From assembly GCF_014467055.1 (NCBI RefSeq), contig NZ_CP060696.1:868001-932000 (forward strand): a DNA stretch of 64,000 nucleotides, given 5' to 3'. The position numbers and the translations under genes were made by a program. A model generated the notes under the pieces. That model was not told where the DNA came from. It searched no databases and saw nothing but the letters and a program-made list of their open reading frames with translations. How positions within the stretch are numbered: position 1 is the first letter of the stretch; every line of letters begins with the position of its first letter. Positions 1 through 9,720 of the stretch are shown one piece after another. This DNA is from Caproicibacterium amylolyticum. GTDB taxonomy: Bacteria; Bacillota; Clostridia; Oscillospirales; Acutalibacteraceae.

Positions 1-1
1 C

Positions 2-691
2 AGTGCGGATTACTGGCCACTCACTGCGGTGATTGGGCTGTGTGCGCTGTACTTACTGTACCGACATCCGCTGCGCTTTCAGCGTATTACAATGCTGTTT
101 ATCGGTTTCGGTACGGTGCTGGCGCCGCTTTCGCAGGTTTTATCTTTGCCAAGCTTGCAGCACAGCGGAGCATCGGCCGGAATGAAAGCGACACTTTTGC
201 TGCTGTACTGGATACTGTTCTTTCTGGCAATCCTGTGTGTATTTCTGCAGGCGGCTCGTCAGGATAAAAACTACCGGTATCTGCCGGTTTTATACCTTAC
301 TATGTGGGTTTCACAGGCTATTCCGGCTTTGCTGGGCGGTGCAGGCAGACCGGTTCTTCCTTTGGTGGGAATGACGCTGCTGCTGGTGCTGTGTGTTTTA
401 GAAGAAATTACATTAACAAAAGCTGTGCCGGTGCAGCTGTGCACCGCTGCGGTGGCACTCTGCGCGCTTCTAAATACTTTTGCACCGGTCATGAGCAACT
501 ATGCGTCCTATCAGGATATTTTGCAGCAGATTTCTGCGGCAAAAGCGAGGAAAACGGATGTGGTAACGTTTGATCAGCGTAAATTCAATATGCATTACTG
601 CTATTTCCATTCTTTTATTGCGCCTTACAGCTATGACATTCGCAATTATTACTGCCTGCCGGAGCGCGTCCGCATTGAGTTTAAACCGTAA
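2..691 (+). CDS. Integral membrane protein, 5'-truncated by the window
   Basis: The reading frame is open to the first base, so the true start lies upstream. The visible 229 residues hold about five hydrophobic segments alternating with short basic loops, then a roughly 60-residue polar C-terminal tail rich in Tyr, Phe and His. This layout resembles the C-terminal part of polytopic glycosyltransferase-like membrane proteins such as DUF6056, but no catalytic motif falls in the visible part, so that family is only a guess. A strong terminator follows directly, so this is the last gene of its unit. Confidence 0.6.
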   Translation, partial: SADYWPLTAVIGLCALYLLYRHPLRFQRITMLFIGFGTVLAPLSQVLSLPSLQHSGASAGMKATLLLLYWILFFLAILCVFLQAARQDKNYRYLPVLYLTMWVSQAIPALLGGAGRPVLPLVGMTLLLVLCVLEEITLTKAVPVQLCTAAVALCALLNTFAPVMSNYASYQDILQQISAAKARKTDVVTFDQRKFNMHYCYFHSFIAPYSYDIRNYYCLPERVRIEFKP

Positions 692-695
692 GGTC

Positions 696-735
696 AGCGC
701 CGCCGGGCTGCTTTTGTGCAGCAGCGGCGCTTTTT
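696..735 (+). terminator. Intrinsic terminator after the membrane protein gene
   Basis: An 8-bp GC-rich stem (AGCGCCGC with GCGGCGCT) encloses a second small GCTGC/GCAGC hairpin and is followed by a run of T. Confidence 0.85.
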
Positions 736-809
736 GATTTTGCACCTTGTACACCGGAAAATTACTGCCTATAATAGTTCTATCTGAAAAACAAGCGAGG
801 GGGAAATGC

Positions 810-2132
810 ATGAATTTCAAAGTACCGCAATATGTGCAGAATATACTGGAAAGCCTGCACCACGCGGGTTGGCAGGCATGCCTGGTGGGAGGCTGTGTGC
901 GGGACGTACTGCTTGGCAGAACACCGAATGACTGGGATATTGCTGCCGCCAGTGAGCCGCGGCAGACTGAGCAGGCACTGAAACAGTTCACCTGTTTGGG
1001 AACCGGTATGCAGCATGGCACCGTAACTGTGCTTTCAGACGGTCATCCGGTGGAGGTAACAACCTTTCGTATTGACGGCAGTTACAGCGACAACCGCCGT
1101 CCGGACAGCGTATCTTTTACCCGCAGTCTGCCGGAAGACTTGCGCCGCCGGGATTTTACCATTAACGCGATGGCGTGGGAAAACGGTGCGCCGGTCGATT
1201 TGTTTGGCGGTGTGCAAGACCTTGCGGCAAAATTGATTCGCTGTGTGGGGGAACCTTCTGTGCGTTTTGCAGAAGATGGCCTGCGAATCCTGCGCGCGCT
1301 GCGCTTTGCCAGTGTGCTGGACTTTCAAATTGAGCCGGAAACGGCGGCAGCGGTCCACCGCCAGCGGAAACTGCTGAAAAACATTGCGGCGGAGCGAATC
1401 AGCACAGAGCTTTCCAAGCTGCTCTGCGGGCCAGGTGTGGGGCGGGTGCTTGCCGAATTTCGGGACGTCATTTTCACGATTATTCCAGAACTTGCGGGGC
1501 AGGACGGCTGCCCGCAGCACAGCCCCTATCACTGCTTCGATGTTTGGATGCACACCGTGAAAGCAGTGGAAGCTGCACCGCCGCAGCTGCTGCCGCGCCT
1601 GACTATGCTGCTGCATGACATCGGCAAGCCTTACTGCCGCACAACGGAAGCGGATGGTACAGACCATTTTTACCGCCACGCGGAGGTGGGAGCACCTCTC
1701 GCGGAAAAGGTTCTGCACCGCCTGCGCTTTTCTTCTGAAATTTGTCAGATGGTGACACAGGGTGTGAAGCGCCATATGCTGTTTTTGAAACCGGAAGAAC
1801 GGCTCTTAGGCAGACGGTTGCGGCAGCTTGGTCCAGAATTTTGTTTTTTCCTGCTCGAATTACAGCGGGCAGATACCAAAGCGCAGTCACAGGCAGTGCG
1901 AGAGCGGCTTGCGGTGTTGGATGAGTCTGAAGCGATTCTGCGGCGCCTTTTGGAGAAGCAGACGTGCTTTTCCAGAAAGCAGCTTGCAGTTAAGGGCGGC
2001 GACTTGACTGCACTTGGTCTGCAGGGCTGTGCAGTAGGCAGTACACTGGAGCTGCTGCTGGATGTGGTTATGGACGGAAAGTGTGAAAACGAAAAAACCG
2101 CACTGCTTTCCTATCTGCAAAATAAAAATTAA
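810..2132 (+). CDS. cca: tRNA CCA-adding enzyme (tRNA nucleotidyltransferase) with HD domain
   Basis: Adds or repairs the 3'-terminal CCA of tRNAs in the cytosol. The 440-residue product has the nucleotidyltransferase signature near residues 26-43 (GGCVRD followed by DWDI), then the RRDFTINAMA motif of the class II poly(A) polymerase/CCA-enzyme family, the RNA-binding region, and a C-terminal HD motif (LLHDIGKP). Length fits the bacterial HD-containing form. The ATG at 810 is chosen because GAGGGGG stands at the right distance; the frame is open further upstream (747) but has no ribosome binding site there. Some bacteria split CCA addition between two enzymes (CC- and A-adding), so strict CCA activity is inferred. 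Confidence 0.92.
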   Translation: MNFKVPQYVQNILESLHHAGWQACLVGGCVRDVLLGRTPNDWDIAAASEPRQTEQALKQFTCLGTGMQHGTVTVLSDGHPVEVTTFRIDGSYSDNRRPDSVSFTRSLPEDLRRRDFTINAMAWENGAPVDLFGGVQDLAAKLIRCVGEPSVRFAEDGLRILRALRFASVLDFQIEPETAAAVHRQRKLLKNIAAERISTELSKLLCGPGVGRVLAEFRDVIFTIIPELAGQDGCPQHSPYHCFDVWMHTVKAVEAAPPQLLPRLTMLLHDIGKPYCRTTEADGTDHFYRHAEVGAPLAEKVLHRLRFSSEICQMVTQGVKRHMLFLKPEERLLGRRLRQLGPEFCFFLLELQRADTKAQSQAVRERLAVLDESEAILRRLLEKQTCFSRKQLAVKGGDLTALGLQGCAVGSTLELLLDVVMDGKCENEKTALLSYLQNKN

Positions 2133-2203
2133 AACCGGTTCGACACGGAATGAGGGGCTTTTCCCGCGCAAAACAGTAAAATAGCAGGCAGGAGTTGATG
2201 GAC

Positions 2204-3028
2204 ATGCTGGAAGCAAGTATCCTGCCCGCCGCAAAACCGATAAATCAGGGCAAACCGCGCCGCCGGGGCTGTAAATGCACCCCAAAGGAGCGTGCCGCGC
2301 ATCTGCGAACAAAAATCATCAGTCTGCTGCTGGTTGGTGCTGTGGCGGCCGGCTCTTTAGGACTGGTTTCTGCCAGTGCATTGCCGCAAACAACTGCTGC
2401 AATGCAGAGTTCAGATAAAGTGCCGGTTTCCATGCAGCTGCGTCTGCCGTTCTGCAGTACAAAAGACCTGCTGCCCTGCGGAAGCGAGGCGGTCAGTACG
2501 CTGATGCTTCTGCACTACTGGGGTATCCCCGCAAGTTTAGATAATGTGGCTGCCTCCCTAAAAAAAGCACCGCTTGTAAAGCAGGGGACAAGCTGTACCG
2601 GCCCCGACCCGGAAAAAGTCTTTGTTGGTGACCCACACAAAAAAGGCAGTGCAGGTTGTTTTGCGCCGCCACTGGTGCAGTTGTTTTCGCAGTTTTTGCC
2701 GCCGCTGCTGCGTGCGCAGGATGCCACTGGAACGGAGTTGGAGCAGCTTGCCAAGGAGAGTCTTTCTGCCGGGGAACCTGTGCTGATTTGGGCTACCGCA
2801 GATATGGCAGAACCTTCCGCGTCCATTCATTGGAGCCTGCCGGACGGCAGTATCTGTGACTGGCCGCAGAATACGGTATGTATGGTGCTGGTGGGGTACG
2901 ATGAAACTTCCTATTGGCTGGAGGACCCCAGCAGCGAAACTGGGCCGACCAGATGGAGTAAAGAGCTTGTAAAAAAGCGTTACGAAGCCATTGGCAGCCA
3001 TTGCCTGACTGTACGAAAAGCAAAATAA
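2204..3028 (+). CDS. Secreted or anchored C39-peptidase-like protein, probable pseudoenzyme
   Basis: A 274-residue protein with a basic N-terminus and one hydrophobic segment near residues 45-60, so it is exported or membrane-anchored. The rest follows the C39-like cysteine peptidase fold found in clostridial secreted proteins (SEAVSTLMLLHYWG, then LIWATADM, then MVLVGYDE with EDP). In active relatives the first block reads PTGCE and the last begins with His before C(L/M)VLVGYD. Here they read PCGSE and TVCMVLVGYD, so both expected catalytic residues are replaced (Cys to Ser, His to Val), although a Cys sits two residues upstream. Start at 2204 follows AGGAG by 9 nt; ATG at 2198 is the alternative. 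Confidence 0.7.
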   Translation: MLEASILPAAKPINQGKPRRRGCKCTPKERAAHLRTKIISLLLVGAVAAGSLGLVSASALPQTTAAMQSSDKVPVSMQLRLPFCSTKDLLPCGSEAVSTLMLLHYWGIPASLDNVAASLKKAPLVKQGTSCTGPDPEKVFVGDPHKKGSAGCFAPPLVQLFSQFLPPLLRAQDATGTELEQLAKESLSAGEPVLIWATADMAEPSASIHWSLPDGSICDWPQNTVCMVLVGYDETSYWLEDPSSETGPTRWSKELVKKRYEAIGSHCLTVRKAK

Positions 3029-3114
3029 GGGAACTGTGCTTTCGGTGTAAACTTTGCTGTAAATCGCATATTATCTGTTTCCCGCGCGTAACAATAAAGC
3101 AGGGGGTGGTCTGT

Positions 3115-3468
3115 GTGCGCAGCAGAGTTTATGACATGCACCGAAAGGAAGTAATTAATATTCGGGACGGCACACGGCTTGGCAATGTGGGTGATATTGA
3201 AATCGACACCGTCTCAGCGGCAGTTTTGTCGCTGATTATTTACGGTCGTTTGCGCTTTTTCGGTCTGCTTGGGCGGGAGGATGATCGGGTCATCCCATGG
3301 GCGGACATTCGGGTGATTGGGGAAGACATCATTCTGGTGGACACGCCGATTCCCCTGCAGGACAACCGCAAGTGGATTTCCCGCACAGATTCTCAGCCGC
3401 AGCAGACGGAGCGCACTGCAGAAGTCCGCCAGTCTGCCGGGCAAAAACAACCGTCACCGAAAGAATGA
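3115..3468 (+). CDS. ylmC: YlmC/YmxH family sporulation protein, PRC-barrel
   Basis: A 117-residue protein. Residues 1-80 match the YlmC/YmxH PRC-barrel type (KEVINIRDGTRLGNVGDIEID, then GREDDRVIPWADIRVIGEDIIL). The last 35 residues are a polar, probably disordered tail. The family is widespread in spore-forming Firmicutes; its molecular role is poorly defined. A GTG start at 3115 is chosen because AGGGGG lies 8 nt upstream. The frame stays open back to 3001, overlapping the previous gene, but that extension is Cys-rich and unlike the family. Confidence 0.8.
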   Translation: MRSRVYDMHRKEVINIRDGTRLGNVGDIEIDTVSAAVLSLIIYGRLRFFGLLGREDDRVIPWADIRVIGEDIILVDTPIPLQDNRKWISRTDSQPQQTERTAEVRQSAGQKQPSPKE

Positions 3469-3481
3469 GCATACACAAGAA

Positions 3482-3516
3482 ACGCACACCACTGTTTTAG
3501 ACGGTGTGCGTTTTCA
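3482..3516 (+). terminator. Intrinsic terminator after ylmC
   Basis: Perfect 9-bp stem (ACGCACACC with GGTGTGCGT), 12-nt loop, then TTTTC. Confidence 0.85.
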
Positions 3517-3544
3517 TTTTGCAGCGCTTTAGTAACCAAAAGCA

Positions 3545-3573
3545 TTGACATCTGTTTCTGCCTGCGGTAAACT
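3545..3573 (+). promoter_or_regulatory. Sigma-A promoter for gatB
   Basis: TTGACA, 17-nt spacer, TAAACT, about 75 nt upstream of the gatB start. Confidence 0.65.
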
Positions 3574-3649
3574 TAAATGAAATTCATTTGATTTCTGCAG
3601 CCGGAGTACGCCGCTGCATGACTCAGACAGGACCGGAGGGAAAACATTC

Positions 3650-5065
3650 ATGAGCAAATATGAGCTGATTGCCGGGTTGGAAACCCATGTGGAACTGGCA
3701 ACCAAAACAAAAATTTTCTGCAGCTGCACAACAGAATTCGGCGGCGAACCTAATACGCACTGCTGCCCGGTGTGCATTGGTCTGCCCGGCAGCCTGCCGA
3801 AGCTGAATGAAAAGGTTGTGGAGTATGCAATTTTAGCCGGCCTTGCCACACACTGCGAAATTGCCAAAGTCAGCAAAATGGACCGCAAAAATTATGTGTA
3901 TCCCGACCTGCCAAAGGCTTACCAGATTTCACAGTTTGATATGCCGCTGTGCAAAAATGGCTACATTGCGCTTTCCAACGGCCGCAAGATTCGTATTACG
4001 CGTATTCATATTGAGGAGGATGCAGGCAAACTGGTACATTCCCGAGGAAATACCTATGTGGATTACAACCGCGGCGGTGTACCGCTGATTGAAATTGTCA
4101 GCGAGCCGGATATTCGTTCTCCCGAAGAAGCAAAGGAATATGTGGAGAAGCTTCAGTTCCTCATGCGTTACATCGGCGTTTCCGACTGCAAAATGGAGGA
4201 AGGTTCCATGCGCTGCGATGTGAACGTTTCTGTTCGCCCGCAGGGCAGCGAGCAGCTCGGTACTCGTGCCGAAATCAAAAACATGAACAGCATCAGCTTT
4301 ATTACCAAAGCCATGGCTTATGAATTTGACCGCCAGTGCGACCTGCTGGACTGTGGTGAAGAGGTTGTGCAGGAAACTCGCCGCTACAATGAAGCCGATG
4401 ACTGCACGGAGAGTATGCGCGGCAAAGAGGATGCACAGGATTACCGCTATTTTCCGGAACCGGACCTGCCGACTATCCGCGTTCCCCGTGAGCGCGTGGA
4501 AGAACTGCGCGCCAAACTGCCGGAAGACCCGGACACCCGCACACAGCGTTGGATTGCCGAAGCGGGCATCAGCGAGGCAGATGCCCGCCAGCTGCTGCGC
4601 TACCGCCGTGTTGCGGATTATTTTGACAGCACCGTACAAGGATTGTCAAATGGAAAGTCTGCCGCCGCGTGTATTTTGGGCCAGATTTTCCGCCGCATGG
4701 AAACGGAAGCGGACAAAGAAACCTTTGCCGTCACAGTAACACCGGATAATCTGAATGCACTTTTAAAACTGTTGGATGCTGGCAAAATCCGCATGAATCT
4801 GGTCAAATCTACGTTGGAAAAAATGTTGGATACCGGAAAGCCTTACAATGAGTTTCTAAGTGAAAGTGACCTCGCTGGAATCGATGACAATCAGTTGGAG
4901 GTGCTGTGCAAAGAAGTGCTTGAAAAGAACCCGAAAGCGGTTGAAGATTACCGTGCGGGCAAGGAAAAAGCAGTAAAAGCGCTGGTTGGCGCGGTAATGA
5001 AAGCTACCCGTGGCCGTGCAGACGCACAGAAGGCGGAAGAACTGCTGATTGCTTTGATGAAGTAA
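3650..5065 (+). CDS. gatB: Asp/Glu-tRNA amidotransferase subunit B
   Basis: Subunit of the GatCAB amidotransferase, which converts Glu-tRNA(Gln) and Asp-tRNA(Asn) to the amidated forms. The 471-residue product shows the family start (LIAGLETHVEL), the CCPVCIGLPG segment, the kinase-like core with DYNRGGVPLIEIVSEPD and MRCDVNVSVRP, and a C-terminal helical YqeY-like tail. Length is normal. The gene has its own promoter and lies between ylmC and a chemotaxis receptor gene. The partner genes gatC and gatA, often in the same operon, are not next to it. Confidence 0.95.
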   Translation: MSKYELIAGLETHVELATKTKIFCSCTTEFGGEPNTHCCPVCIGLPGSLPKLNEKVVEYAILAGLATHCEIAKVSKMDRKNYVYPDLPKAYQISQFDMPLCKNGYIALSNGRKIRITRIHIEEDAGKLVHSRGNTYVDYNRGGVPLIEIVSEPDIRSPEEAKEYVEKLQFLMRYIGVSDCKMEEGSMRCDVNVSVRPQGSEQLGTRAEIKNMNSISFITKAMAYEFDRQCDLLDCGEEVVQETRRYNEADDCTESMRGKEDAQDYRYFPEPDLPTIRVPRERVEELRAKLPEDPDTRTQRWIAEAGISEADARQLLRYRRVADYFDSTVQGLSNGKSAAACILGQIFRRMETEADKETFAVTVTPDNLNALLKLLDAGKIRMNLVKSTLEKMLDTGKPYNEFLSESDLAGIDDNQLEVLCKEVLEKNPKAVEDYRAGKEKAVKALVGAVMKATRGRADAQKAEELLIALMK

Positions 5066-5181
5066 AAGATGCTTTCATGCAGCAGACGTCCTGTTCAGAC
5101 ACGGTTTGGAAACTAATCGCCTGTGCTTGGGCTGACAAACGAAATTTCAAAGGATAGTTCCGAAAATTCTGTTAAGTAAAG

Positions 5182-5227
5182 ATTCTCTAACTGCGCGTTT
5201 TTTGGCCGCAGTCAGGGAATTTTTTTG
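5182..5227 (+). terminator. Intrinsic terminator after gatB
   Basis: ATTCTCTAACTGCG pairs with CGCAGTCAGGGAAT (two mismatches), followed by seven T. The remaining 330 nt to the next gene is AT-rich and I see no other feature in it. Confidence 0.85.
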
Positions 5228-5559
5228 TGATGAGAAAACATGGATTAAATGATGTATATGTGTGGTATATAGTTAAATAGAAACAGTGCCTAGACAACAA
5301 TGCAAAATATTCACCCCCAAAAATTTAAATAAACAGCAAAACTTTTTCTGGATACTTTCTTATAGAAAATATACATTTAAATGTTAATGAGGACTATAAA
5401 TAAATTGCTGCTAAGTGTTCCTGAAAAAGAAAGACTTTAAGGCTTGTTTTAAATTTATATTGTAACAATGCGTCACATTTAATTGAATAATTTCTCAAAT
5501 ACGATAAAATAAATACCCGGTATTATTGATTATAAATTTTAAAAAAGGCAGGGACTTTT

Positions 5560-7578
5560 ATGGCGAAAGTGTCATTCCGTGAAAAAAAGAAAAAGCTGGC
5601 GTTTCTAATACCCTTCAGAATCATCTGCACAGTGGTTGTCATTATTGCAATTATGTGTGTGATCATGGTGATTCGGCAGGCAGATTCAACCCAGAAGCTG
5701 GCAAATGATAAAGTACAGTATCTGGCACAGAACAATGCTTATCTTGTATCGTCTTATCTAAATAATATGCAGACTATGTCCAATAGCATGGCAGATGAAC
5801 TTACCCGTGACAATGTACTGAAGCCTGAAACAAAAGATGAACTGATTCGCAAAAACCTGGCGACTATGCTGGACGACAAGCGCATTTTTTCAGCCTATGT
5901 GGCATTTGAGCCAAACCTCTACTTCAGCAAAACGCCCAATGGCCTGTCATACTATGAATACAATGACAGCGGCTCCAAAAAGCTGGATGTTAATAATGAC
6001 TACAGTACCTACAGTACTGCCGACTACTATGCACAGACCAAAAGCACGATGAAACCGCACATTACTGACCCATATACCTATAAACTTTCCAACGGTCAAA
6101 CGGTGTGGCTCATCACCATCAGTAACCCGATTTTGGACGACAGCGGCAAGTTCCTTGGCGTTGCCAATACAGATATTATGACTGATACACTGAACAGCCT
6201 TAGCTACAACAAAGGCGGTTATTCTACTTCCGATAACGTTATCCTGACTGAAAGTTCTGTTTATGTTTGTGATACTGGCGACAAAACCAAGTCCGGCACT
6301 AAATTTACCGGAAGTGCAGACGGTGGCCGGGTTCAGGTGGTACAGCCCGTACAGGTTAACAATGTCACCAGCAAGTGGACCAGTACCTTTAGCGTGGGAA
6401 AAAGTGAAGTGCTGCGGGATGTTGTAGAAACAGCCGCACTAATTGCAGGATTGAGCATTTTAGCGATTATTGCACTATCCCTGATTGTTGTACGTCTGCT
6501 CAAGCGTTCTTTAGCACCAATTCAGAATATTGTAGCGCTGACCAGTGACATGGGTGAAGGCAAGCTGGATACAGACATTCAGGTGAACACCAACGATGAG
6601 CTGGGTGAACTGGCTGCAATTTCTAAGAATACCTGTGGGCAGCTGCGCGGCTACATAGCCGAAATTTCCAATGTGCTTGGCAGCATTGCTGACGGTGACC
6701 TGCGTGTTGCAATAACACAAGATTATGTTGGCGACTTTGCGCCTATTAAAACAGCACTGCTCCAGATTTCTAATAAACTGAACTCTACGTTTACCGACAT
6801 CTCCCATTCTGCGGATGAGGTGGCCAGCGGTTCCAGCCAGGTGGCCAGTGGTGCACAGGCATTGGCACAGGGTGCAACCGAACAGGCGAGTTCGCTGGAG
6901 GAACTGTCGGCGACCATTACTGAAATTTCCTCTCATGTTAAAACAAACGCTGTTGGTGCGGAAGAAGCCGACAACAGTATGAACGGCGTACGTGCAGAAT
7001 TAGAGACCAGCAATTCCAATATGAGCGATATGGTCACCGCCATGAACCACATTAATGAATCCTCGCGTCAGATTGGCAATATTATAAAAACAATTGAAGA
7101 CATCGCCTTCCAAACCAATATTCTTGCACTGAATGCTGCGGTCGAGGCTGCACGGGCGGGTGAAGCCGGCAAGGGCTTTTCTGTGGTTGCGGATGAGGTA
7201 CGAAATTTGGCCAGTAAGAGTGCGGAGGCTGCCCAAAACACGACCGATTTGATTCAGAATACGGTGAATCAGGTGGAGAACGGCGCACAGATTGCAGACC
7301 GCACCGCACAGTCACTGTCTGCTGTAGACAGCAGCATTAAAGAAGTTTCTGCCAAAATTCAGGAAATTTCAGTTGCATCACAGCAGCAGGCAGAGGCTAT
7401 CAGCCAGGTTACAACTGGTGTGGATCAGATTTCCAGTGTTGTGCAGACAAACTCCGCAACAGCGGAGGAAAGCTCTGCCGCAAGCGAAGAACTTTCCGGT
7501 CAGGCACAGATGATGAAATCAATGGTCAGCAACCTAAAATTGAACGATACCGGTTATGCAGAAGGTACGAACAAATAA
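5560..7578 (+). CDS. Methyl-accepting chemotaxis protein, dCache type
   Basis: Transmembrane chemoreceptor of 672 residues. TM1 lies near residues 15-38. A periplasmic dCache-type sensor follows (typical ADYYAQ...[15 protein letters not shown] pattern). TM2 is near 290-312, then a HAMP domain ([21 protein letters not shown]) with a second HAMP-like segment around 375-405. The cytoplasmic signalling tip contains the canonical hairpin ([20 protein letters not shown], near 510-530) that binds CheA/CheW. No other chemotaxis gene is nearby, so it is an orphan receptor; the ligand cannot be told. Confidence 0.93.
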   Translation: MAKVSFREKKKKLAFLIPFRIICTVVVIIAIMCVIMVIRQADSTQKLANDKVQYLAQNNAYLVSSYLNNMQTMSNSMADELTRDNVLKPETKDELIRKNLATMLDDKRIFSAYVAFEPNLYFSKTPNGLSYYEYNDSGSKKLDVNNDYSTYSTADYYAQTKSTMKPHITDPYTYKLSNGQTVWLITISNPILDDSGKFLGVANTDIMTDTLNSLSYNKGGYSTSDNVILTESSVYVCDTGDKTKSGTKFTGSADGGRVQVVQPVQVNNVTSKWTSTFSVGKSEVLRDVVETAALIAGLSILAIIALSLIVVRLLKRSLAPIQNIVALTSDMGEGKLDTDIQVNTNDELGELAAISKNTCGQLRGYIAEISNVLGSIADGDLRVAITQDYVGDFAPIKTALLQISNKLNSTFTDISHSADEVASGSSQVASGAQALAQGATEQASSLEELSATITEISSHVKTNAVGAEEADNSMNGVRAELETSNSNMSDMVTAMNHINESSRQIGNIIKTIEDIAFQTNILALNAAVEAARAGEAGKGFSVVADEVRNLASKSAEAAQNTTDLIQNTVNQVENGAQIADRTAQSLSAVDSSIKEVSAKIQEISVASQQQAEAISQVTTGVDQISSVVQTNSATAEESSAASEELSGQAQMMKSMVSNLKLNDTGYAEGTNK

Positions 7579-7605
7579 GCTGCAAAAAATTTTGTAAGCA
7601 ACAAT

Positions 7606-7656
7606 AAATCCCTCTGTGCTGCAAACCTCAATGGGTGAGCAGCGCAGAGGGATTTT
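7606..7656. terminator. Bidirectional terminator between convergent genes
   Basis: A 16-bp perfect stem (AATCCCTCTGTGCTGC with GCAGCGCAGAGGGATT) lies between the receptor gene and the convergent ABC operon. A run of T follows on the plus strand and A-rich sequence precedes it. Confidence 0.85.
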
Positions 7657-7671
7657 TGTACGCATACATTT

Positions 7672-8709
7672 TTATTTTGCAGCTTTTACAAACTGCATAT
7701 CAACCAATGTATCGTAAGAATAGCTTCCATTATAAATACCGGTTTTGCTTAGTACATCCATATCATTATCGACTGCTTTCTTACTGATAAAACCGTCTAT
7801 GCTCCACAGGTGGTCTTCATATGCGCGGTGGAGGGAGGCTTCGATTTGTGATTCTTTCAGAGTCGGAAATTCGGCCTGCAAGTCTTTTTTGGCAAGCGCT
7901 TTATCATTTTGCACGGCTTTCAGTGCTTTTAAAACAGCATTAACAAATTTCTGCACGGTCTGCGGGTCATTTTGTATGGTCGATTTTTTCACGCCGAAAA
8001 CCGAATAGGAGTAGTCCCCAAGGTCAGTGAATTTGTAGAATGGTTCTTCCCAAACGTTTTTTTCAATGCCGTCACAAATCTGCGGTTCTGCGCCGTTGCC
8101 AATTTGGCCATTGCCGTTTTGCAGCATGGAAACAACGGTGGCTGCATCGCCCGGTTCCAACAGGCGGGCATCTTTTTCCGGGTCAAGGCCAAGTTTAATT
8201 AAAAGATAGCGAGTCAAAAGGTTTGGGGAACCGCCGTGCCGGCCTGCTACGATGGTTTTGCCGGTTAAAAAAGTCTTTAAGTCTGCGGTGCTGCTACTTT
8301 TTGGCGTCAATCCTTTTTTTGCGACCAGATATACGTTAGCACGGTTTACGCAGTTTGCCACAGCGGTGACCGGGTCGGAATTCCCCTTGTTGCCCAGCAC
8401 GTTGGAATCAACGCCGCCGATAACGCCCCATGCGCTGCCGCTGATCACTGCGGTGACGTGCGTGCCGCCAGTGGCCTGAATGACCTTTACATCCAGCCCC
8501 TGTTCCTTGAAATATCCCTCGCGCTGCGCAATGTACAGCGGCAGGTATCCAATTAAATGTACCGGTTCCGCAATGACAAGCTGCTTCAAAGCGCCGTTTG
8601 CGGCGGGCGTGTTTTTTGCTTCGCCGCAGGCTGCCATTCCAGCGGTCAGCAGTGCAGCAGCGGTTCCTGCCGCAAGGACGCGCTTCCAAAGCTTTTGTTT
8701 TGTTTTCAT
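7672..8709 (-). CDS. ABC transporter substrate-binding lipoprotein, NMT1/SsuA-like
   Basis: 345-residue extracytoplasmic binding protein of the sulfonate/nitrate/taurine/thiamine-precursor class. A lipoprotein signal peptide ends at LTAGMAAC (Cys near residue 28). The mature part has the periplasmic-binding pattern of this class: an early strand (LVIAEPVHLIGYLPLYIAQREGYF) and IVAGRHGGSPN in the middle. It is the last gene of a minus-strand operon after the ATPase and permease. The substrate is unknown; sulfonates, pyrimidine precursors or similar small molecules are possible. Confidence 0.88.
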   Translation of the reverse strand: MKTKQKLWKRVLAAGTAAALLTAGMAACGEAKNTPAANGALKQLVIAEPVHLIGYLPLYIAQREGYFKEQGLDVKVIQATGGTHVTAVISGSAWGVIGGVDSNVLGNKGNSDPVTAVANCVNRANVYLVAKKGLTPKSSSTADLKTFLTGKTIVAGRHGGSPNLLTRYLLIKLGLDPEKDARLLEPGDAATVVSMLQNGNGQIGNGAEPQICDGIEKNVWEEPFYKFTDLGDYSYSVFGVKKSTIQNDPQTVQKFVNAVLKALKAVQNDKALAKKDLQAEFPTLKESQIEASLHRAYEDHLWSIDGFISKKAVDNDMDVLSKTGIYNGSYSYDTLVDMQFVKAAK

Positions 8710-8793
8710 AGCTTACCTCCAAAATTCATCACTTACACTGCTTTCTTAGCATACCTCTTCGGGGCACGCAAGCGGCGGAAAGCAACTGTCTTA

Positions 8794-9699
8794 TTACGAA
8801 TGAATATTTGCCAGATGCCGCGAAAGCCATTTTTCCAGCAGTACGATTCCACAGTACATCAGCATGGAAAGTATGGACAGCACAAAAACGCCGACCCATA
8901 CCAGATTAATGTCAAGAATGGTTCCCGCATAAATTACCATGCGCCCGACCCCGTGCTCCGAAGCAATGAATTCGCCGACGATTGCTCCGGCCAGTGCCAG
9001 TGCAATGTTCACACGCAGGCTGCTGATGATCCACGGCAGTGACCACGGCACTACTACCTTTGTGAACACCTGGTTCCGTTTTGCTCCCAGAGAATACATC
9101 AGCGTTTCCATGGCGGGGTCCACACTTTTTACGCCGCTGTAAGCGTACAGCGCAGTGGTGATGACCGTCATGAGAAACGCCAGAATGACCTTTGAGGAAA
9201 AACCAATACCAAATAAAATGACCAGCACCGGTCCCAGCGCCAGCTTAGGCAGTGCATTTAAAATGATCAGATATGGTTCGCTGATGCCTGCATAGGACTT
9301 TGACCACCAGAAAGAAAGGCCCAATAGAGCGCCGCAGACCGTGCCCAGTACAAAGCCGAGAATCGTGGAAGCAGAGGTGTACAGAATGTCATTCCAAAGG
9401 GTGCCGGTTGTCAGCTGATTCCATGTTGTTTTCAAGATGGCACTGGGGCAGCTCCAGTAATATGGGTCGAGCAGACCGGCACGCACACCGAGTTCCCACC
9501 CGGCAAACAGCACGATGCCAACGATGGAACGTCCGAGGATAATTTGAATTTTGTGTTTCTTTTTTTGTGTTTCTTCGTCATAGGCTGCGCGATGGGCAGG
9601 AATCCATGCGGCAGGTTTGCGGGTGTCAGGGCTGTCTGTCACTTTTTTGGCCGTTAAGGCTGTGCTTTTACTTTCTCCTGCAGATGTCATTGTTTTCAC
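8794..9699 (-). CDS. ABC transporter permease, SsuC/TauC type
   Basis: 301-residue inner-membrane permease with about six TM segments after a 50-residue basic N-terminal extension. The EAA-loop equivalent (METLMYSLGAKRNQVFTKVVVPWSLPWI) is typical of the nitrate/sulfonate permease group. It lies between the ATPase and lipoprotein genes in the same direction. Confidence 0.9.
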   Translation of the reverse strand: MKTMTSAGESKSTALTAKKVTDSPDTRKPAAWIPAHRAAYDEETQKKKHKIQIILGRSIVGIVLFAGWELGVRAGLLDPYYWSCPSAILKTTWNQLTTGTLWNDILYTSASTILGFVLGTVCGALLGLSFWWSKSYAGISEPYLIILNALPKLALGPVLVILFGIGFSSKVILAFLMTVITTALYAYSGVKSVDPAMETLMYSLGAKRNQVFTKVVVPWSLPWIISSLRVNIALALAGAIVGEFIASEHGVGRMVIYAGTILDINLVWVGVFVLSILSMLMYCGIVLLEKWLSRHLANIHS

Positions 9700-9720
9700 T
9701 CCCTTAATGCAGCTGTGCAG

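Noticed and set aside
5230..5559. Possible c-di-GMP riboswitch before the chemoreceptor gene
   Set aside because: I looked for the GEMM core and found nothing like it; the stretch is simply AT-rich.
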